Program-made: the position numbers and the translations under genes | From: an uncultured Kangiella sp. | GTDB lineage: Bacteria; Pseudomonadota; Gammaproteobacteria; Enterobacterales; DSM-103792 | Direction of reading: 5' to 3' | DNA: 8,906 nt | Assembly (NCBI GenBank): GCA_946480585.1 | Contig: CAMLKQ010000078.1 | Span: forward strand, 1 to 8,906 | Notes under the pieces: generated by a model | Told to the model about the DNA's origin: nothing | The model's input: only the letters and a program-made list of their open reading frames with translations | Database searches by the model: none | In this document: positions 6,322 to 8,906 of the stretch, piece after piece | Position numbering within the stretch: position 1 is the stretch's first letter | Layout of the letters: each line of letters begins with the position of its first letter

Positions 6322-7587
6322 ATGCGCGGGTTGTACACGCTGCTGTTCTTGTTGTTGCTGCCATTCGTGCTGCTGCGCTTGTGGTGGCGGGGACGTGCCA
6401 ATCCCGGTTACCGCCTGCGCTGGCGAGAGCGGTTTGCCCGCTGGCCGGCGCTAAAGACCGGCGGCATCTGGCTGCATGCGGTATCGGTTGGCGAAACGTT
6501 GGCGGCAGTGCCGTTGGTCAAAGCCTTGCAGCAGCAGTATCCGCAGCTGCCCATCACGATCACCACGACCACGCCAACCGGCTCCGAGCGGGTGCGCGCG
6601 GCGTTTGGTGACAGCGTCCAGCACGTTTACGGTCCGTACGATCTGCCGTGGCTGGTGGCGCGTTTCCTGCGCCAATTGCAGCCGCGCCTGTGTCTCATCA
6701 TGGAAACCGAATTGTGGCCGAATCTGCTGGCCGGTTGCCGCGCGGCGCAGGTGCCGGTGGTGCTGGTCAACGCACGTTTGTCGAAACGCTCGGCGCGCGG
6801 CTATGCCCGGGTCGGCACGCTGACCCGGGGCATGCTTGCGGATCTGAGCGTGATTGCCGCGCAGGAACGTAGCGATGCCCGCCGTTTTGTCCGGCTCGGT
6901 ATCGCCGCGGAGAAGGTTGTCGTCACCGGCAGCATCAAGACCGATGTGACCGTCAGCGATAGCCAGCGCGAACTTGGCGCGTTGCTGCGGGCGCAGCTGG
7001 AAGCCGGCGTTGCCCATCGTCGCTATGTCGTGATTGCCGCCAGCACGCACGCCGGTGAAGATGAATTGGTGCTCGATGCATTTGCCACACTGCGTCGCAC
7101 GCAACCGGAGGCGGCGCTGATTCTGGTGCCACGGCATCCGGAACGGTTTGATGCGGTTGCGGCCTTGATCGCCGCGCGTGGTTTTGCCCTGGCGCGGCGT
7201 AGCCGCAACGATGTCAGCGAACAAACCGACGTCTTGCTTGGCGACAGCATGGGCGAACTGATGGCGTTTTACGCAGCAGCCGATGCCGCGTTTGTCGGCG
7301 GCTCGCTGGCGCCGCGCGGTGGCCACAATTTGCTCGAGCCGGCCGCGCTGGCGCTGCCGATTGTACAGGGACCACACACCTTCAATTTCGCGGCACAGAG
7401 CCGCCGCTTTCGCCGCGCCGGTGCCATGCAGGAAGTCGCGGACGCCGACGCGCTCGCGGCCTGTTGGCTCGCTTGGGCCGAGCCGACCGCACGCGCCACC
7501 GTCGGCGCGCTCGCGCTGGCCGAATTGAACCGGCTGCGCGGCAGTCTGGCGCGCCTGCTGCAGCTGCTTACGCCTTATTTGCGTTGA
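6322..7587 (+). CDS. waaA: 3-deoxy-D-manno-octulosonic acid (Kdo) transferase WaaA
   Basis: WaaA (KdtA, glycosyltransferase family 30) transfers Kdo from CMP-Kdo to the lipid A precursor at the cytoplasmic face of the inner membrane, the first step of LPS core assembly. From the ATG at 6322 the protein has 421 residues, close to E. coli WaaA. Residues 4-20 are a hydrophobic membrane anchor. GGIWLHAVSVGETLAA contains the conserved acidic residue E58, the likely catalytic base. ETELWPN (128-134) and ARLSKRSARGY are further family motifs. The C-terminal GT-B half carries GGSLAPRGGHNLLEPAALALPIVQGP (about 325-350), the donor-binding region. An upstream in-frame ATG at 6166 would add 52 residues and read through the promoter and the divergent M16 start, so it is rejected. 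No Shine-Dalgarno is visible. Whether it adds one or two Kdo residues cannot be told. The gene stands alone here, not in an LPS cluster. Confidence 0.96.
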   Translation: MRGLYTLLFLLLLPFVLLRLWWRGRANPGYRLRWRERFARWPALKTGGIWLHAVSVGETLAAVPLVKALQQQYPQLPITITTTTPTGSERVRAAFGDSVQHVYGPYDLPWLVARFLRQLQPRLCLIMETELWPNLLAGCRAAQVPVVLVNARLSKRSARGYARVGTLTRGMLADLSVIAAQERSDARRFVRLGIAAEKVVVTGSIKTDVTVSDSQRELGALLRAQLEAGVAHRRYVVIAASTHAGEDELVLDAFATLRRTQPEAALILVPRHPERFDAVAALIAARGFALARRSRNDVSEQTDVLLGDSMGELMAFYAAADAAFVGGSLAPRGGHNLLEPAALALPIVQGPHTFNFAAQSRRFRRAGAMQEVADADALAACWLAWAEPTARATVGALALAELNRLRGSLARLLQLLTPYLR

Positions 7588-8185
7588 GTTCGGCGCTCGC
7601 CAGTTGTTGCCACTGTGCGGCAGCAAACTGCACCAGCGCCGGGTAAAACTGTTCAAACATGGGCTGCCACGCCGGCAGCAGAGCAATCGCCACCGGACCA
7701 GCCTCCGCCAGCGGATTGTCACGCTTGAACCGGCTGCCGATGCCGGTCAGCGCCTTGCTGATCGCCGCCGGCTGACCGTATTTCTCCAGCAGTCGATGAC
7801 TGGCGATGTAATCGAGCCGAAGCCGGGTTTTCTCCGGCGCCAGTAGCCGGTACTCGGCAATCGCCGCGTACACCGCCTGGGCGAGTGCGGGCAGCGGCTG
7901 GGCCGGATGCCAGTGCGCGAAGGCGCGGCTCAGCAAATGATCAAACGCCACGTCGACGATGATGCCGGCGTACCGACGCAACGGCGGTTGCAGCAGATTC
8001 TTGGCGGCGACGACGTCGGGGTGGTTGTCGGTGTAGCGATCGATGGCGCGGTGCAGCCGGATCGAGCGGGCGACCTCGGCCGGCAGGCCGGACAGGTCCG
8101 GGCCGTGGATCAGATCGCCGAGCAGCGCGCCGGCCAGCGCTTGCGCAGTCGGCGGCACCAGGCAGCAGTGGGCGAGGTAGTTCAT
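7568..8185 (-). CDS. acpH: Acyl carrier protein phosphodiesterase AcpH
   Basis: AcpH hydrolyses the 4'-phosphopantetheine arm from holo-acyl carrier protein, giving apo-ACP, in the cytoplasm. The 205-residue product has the family's size (E. coli about 193) and its metal-binding pattern, a variant of the HD-phosphohydrolase arrangement. Visible motifs are MNYLAH at the start (H6), GALLGDLI (D24), IRLHRAIDRYTDNHP (H45, D49, D53, H55) and IIVDVAFDHLLSR (D78, D82, H83). The later SHRLLEKYG and GIGSRFKRDNPLAEA segments also fit. The start at the ATG at 8185 is fixed by the conserved N-terminus; there is no clear Shine-Dalgarno. Its last 20 bases overlap the end of waaA in the opposite direction. 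No functional link with waaA is required, though both touch lipid biosynthesis. Confidence 0.93.
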   Translation of the reverse strand: MNYLAHCCLVPPTAQALAGALLGDLIHGPDLSGLPAEVARSIRLHRAIDRYTDNHPDVVAAKNLLQPPLRRYAGIIVDVAFDHLLSRAFAHWHPAQPLPALAQAVYAAIAEYRLLAPEKTRLRLDYIASHRLLEKYGQPAAISKALTGIGSRFKRDNPLAEAGPVAIALLPAWQPMFEQFYPALVQFAAAQWQQLASAELNANKA

Positions 8186-8235
8186 GCCGGCAGCTTAGCG
8201 CGTCGCGCGCCTTGTGCGCAGGTGCCAGTTCCACA

Positions 8236-8264
8236 TTGCCGGATGGGGAGTGAGTGACTACCTT
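8236..8264 (+). promoter_or_regulatory. Possible promoter of the 73-residue gene
   Basis: TTGCCG (8236-8241) and TACCTT (8259-8264) have the ideal 17-base spacing, but the -10 matches only 3 of 6 positions. Transcription would start near 8271, just before the inverted repeat at 8280-8297. Confidence 0.3.
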
Positions 8265-8279
8265 CCTATCAGGGCCGCG

Positions 8280-8297
8280 ACGACGGGTCACCGTCGT
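8280..8297. promoter_or_regulatory. Perfect 7-bp inverted repeat upstream of the small gene
   Basis: ACGACGG-GTCA-CCGTCGT is perfectly inverted with a 4-base centre, ending 27 bases before the start codon. Flanking AGGGCCG (8271-8277) and CGGCCTT (8303-8309) can extend it into a longer imperfect hairpin. It could be an operator for the encoded protein, or a leader hairpin affecting its translation. Confidence 0.45.
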
Positions 8298-8313
8298 GCT
8301 GCCGGCCTTTGAA

Positions 8314-8318
8314 GGGAG
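8314..8318 (+). promoter_or_regulatory. Strong ribosome binding site of the small gene
   Basis: GGGAG, within AAGGGAG, lies six bases before the ATG at 8325. It is one of the best Shine-Dalgarno sequences in the window and the main evidence that this short reading frame is translated. Confidence 0.7.
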
Positions 8319-8324
8319 TGACGC

Positions 8325-8546
8325 ATGTCTACGATGCAAGTCTGGCTCGATCAGCGCAGCGTGAAGCTGCTGGACGAGCTCAACGCCTTACCGTTCACCG
8401 ACGATCACGATCTGAAGAAAGCCGCGCTGATCAAGAAAGCCTTCCGCGATGTCGCCGGCGAGCTGGTCCGGCGCAGCGCCGAGCGGGCGCTGGCCGAAAT
8501 GGTCTCGGAGCAGGCCATGGCGCCGGACCCGGTCGGGCCGCGTTGA
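8325..8546 (+). CDS. Small protein of unknown family, possible ribbon-helix-helix regulator
   Basis: The 73-residue protein has no family I can name with confidence. Its layout resembles a ribbon-helix-helix DNA-binding protein: a short strand (MQVWLDQ, residues 4-10), a first helix (RSVKLLDELNAL, 11-22), a polar turn (PFTDDHDLKK, 23-32) and a second helix (AALIKKAFRDVAGELVRRSAERALAEMV, about 33-60), with a Pro-rich tail. KKAALIKKAFRDVA resembles the SxxELIREALRxYL turn and helix of Arc/MetJ/CopG-type proteins; this is inference from pattern only. A strong Shine-Dalgarno and a start just past an inverted repeat support a real, perhaps self-regulated gene. An in-frame ATG at 8334 is less well placed. 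No toxin-like or other partner gene is adjacent: acpH is divergent and miaB follows after 115 bases with its own promoter. Confidence 0.75.
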   Translation: MSTMQVWLDQRSVKLLDELNALPFTDDHDLKKAALIKKAFRDVAGELVRRSAERALAEMVSEQAMAPDPVGPR

Positions 8547-8554
8547 GCTGCCGC

Positions 8555-8564
8555 GCGGTACCGC
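8555..8564. other. Perfect 10-bp palindrome after the small gene
   Basis: GCGGTACCGC is a perfect palindrome without a loop, nine bases after the stop codon. It cannot act as a terminator hairpin and may be chance in GC-rich sequence. The gap 8547-8661 otherwise holds only the miaB promoter region. Confidence 0.2.
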
Positions 8565-8619
8565 CGTCCCGATTTTGCCGAACGGCCCGGTAATCGGCCG
8601 GCCACAGCGGGTGCGCTGG

Positions 8620-8628
8620 TGGTAAAAT
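8620..8628 (+). promoter_or_regulatory. Putative miaB promoter (extended -10 TGGTAAAAT)
   Basis: TG-G-TAAAAT matches the extended -10 (TGnTATAAT) with 5 of 6 hexamer positions, 33 bases upstream of the miaB ATG. No good -35 is seen at 16-18 bases upstream. CG and then CCGCCCTTTT follow, as at smpB. Confidence 0.6.
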
Positions 8629-8630
8629 CG

Positions 8631-8640
8631 CCGCCCTTTT
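8631..8640 (+). repeat. CCGCCCTTTT motif, copy 3 (miaB leader)
   Basis: This copy is identical to those at 1472-1481 (minus) and 1541-1550. It starts two bases after the -10 hexamer, exactly as at smpB, so it would span the transcription start and give a pyrimidine-rich 5' end. Confidence 0.6.
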
Positions 8641-8661
8641 TTCCGGTACCCGATTCGCCGT

Positions 8662-8906
8662 ATGAGCCAACCCGCCGACAAGCCCTCTTCCCCGCGCAAG
8701 CTGTTCATCAAGACGTGGGGCTGCCAGATGAACGAGTACGACTCGTCACGCATGGCAGACTTGCTCAAGGACGCCCAGGGATTGGTGCCGACCGATAACC
8801 CGGCAGACGCCGATGTGATCCTGCTGAACACCTGTTCGATCCGGGAAAAAGCCCAGGAAAAAGTGTTTTCGCAACTCGGCGAATGGCGCGAGCTGAAAGA
8901 CAAGAA
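8662..8906 (+). CDS. miaB: tRNA-2-methylthio-N6-dimethylallyladenosine synthase MiaB, N-terminal part
   Basis: MiaB is a radical-SAM methylthiotransferase that converts i6A37 to ms2i6A37 in tRNAs reading UNN codons, which helps keep the reading frame. Only the first 81 codons are present; the gene runs off the right edge. They cover most of the N-terminal methylthiotransferase domain, which holds the auxiliary [4Fe-4S] cluster. [23 protein letters not shown] (residues 13-35) contains Cys21, and [24 protein letters not shown] (50-73) contains Cys58, two of its three cluster cysteines. The third cysteine, the radical-SAM CxxxCxxC motif and the TRAM domain lie beyond the window. The match to E. 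coli MiaB is nearly residue for residue after an N-terminal extension of about eight residues ([10 protein letters not shown] region). The start is the ATG at 8662; there is no Shine-Dalgarno. It has its own extended -10 promoter. Confidence 0.96.
   Translation, partial: MSQPADKPSSPRKLFIKTWGCQMNEYDSSRMADLLKDAQGLVPTDNPADADVILLNTCSIREKAQEKVFSQLGEWRELKDK

Noticed and set aside
6451..7722. Minus-strand open frame (423 codons) opposite waaA
   Set aside because: It is antisense to waaA and runs into acpH in another frame; its low-complexity Arg/Gln/Ala composition is typical of a shadow.
8325..8546. Small gene as an antitoxin of a toxin-antitoxin pair
   Set aside because: No toxin-sized partner is next to it: acpH is divergent and miaB is a housekeeping gene with its own promoter.
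8388..8903. Minus-strand open frame (171 codons) opposite the small gene and miaB
   Set aside because: It is antisense to miaB, whose N-terminus is unmistakable, and runs through the miaB promoter.

Overview
The window is an ordinary, GC-rich chromosomal stretch from a gammaproteobacterium. The evidence is the smpB / ratA-rnfH divergent arrangement, plus waaA (Kdo transferase, so a Gram-negative with LPS), acpH (ACP phosphodiesterase) and the start of miaB, all with recognisable gammaproteobacterial sequences. I cannot place it to genus. No tRNA, rRNA, insertion sequence, integrase, phage gene or CRISPR array was seen.

Layout, left to right. (1) 1-795, minus: the N-terminal part of an unrecognised exported protein that runs off the left edge. 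(2) 946-1428, minus: smpB. A compact divergent promoter region (1429-1559) separates it from (3) ratA-rnfH on plus, which overlap by 20 bases. (4) 2492-3127, plus: a TetR-type regulator with a GTG start. (5) 4750-3170 and 6189-4747, minus: two M16 peptidase-family proteins joined by an ATGA overlap. The upstream one has the zinc motif; the downstream one is a predicted lipoprotein without it but with the R/Y substrate motif, so they look like the two halves of one periplasmic protease. (6) 6322-7587, plus: waaA, divergent from the M16 pair and overlapping (7) acpH (minus, 7568-8185) tail to tail by 20 bases. (8) 8325-8546, plus: a 73-residue protein of unknown family with a strong ribosome binding site and an inverted repeat just upstream; its pattern suggests a ribbon-helix-helix DNA-binding protein. 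(9) 8662 to the right edge, plus: miaB, N-terminal 81 codons.

Functionally the window mixes translation quality control and tRNA modification (smpB, miaB, perhaps ratA), envelope biogenesis (waaA), fatty-acid carrier turnover (acpH) and periplasmic proteolysis (M16 pair). I did not find a clearly new multi-gene system. The items most worth a second look are: an identical 10-mer (CCGCCCTTTT) just after the -10 of smpB and miaB and also in the ratA leader; the complementary M16 pair; the small RHH-like gene with its inverted repeat; and overlapping back-to-back -10 elements between waaA and the M16 pair.
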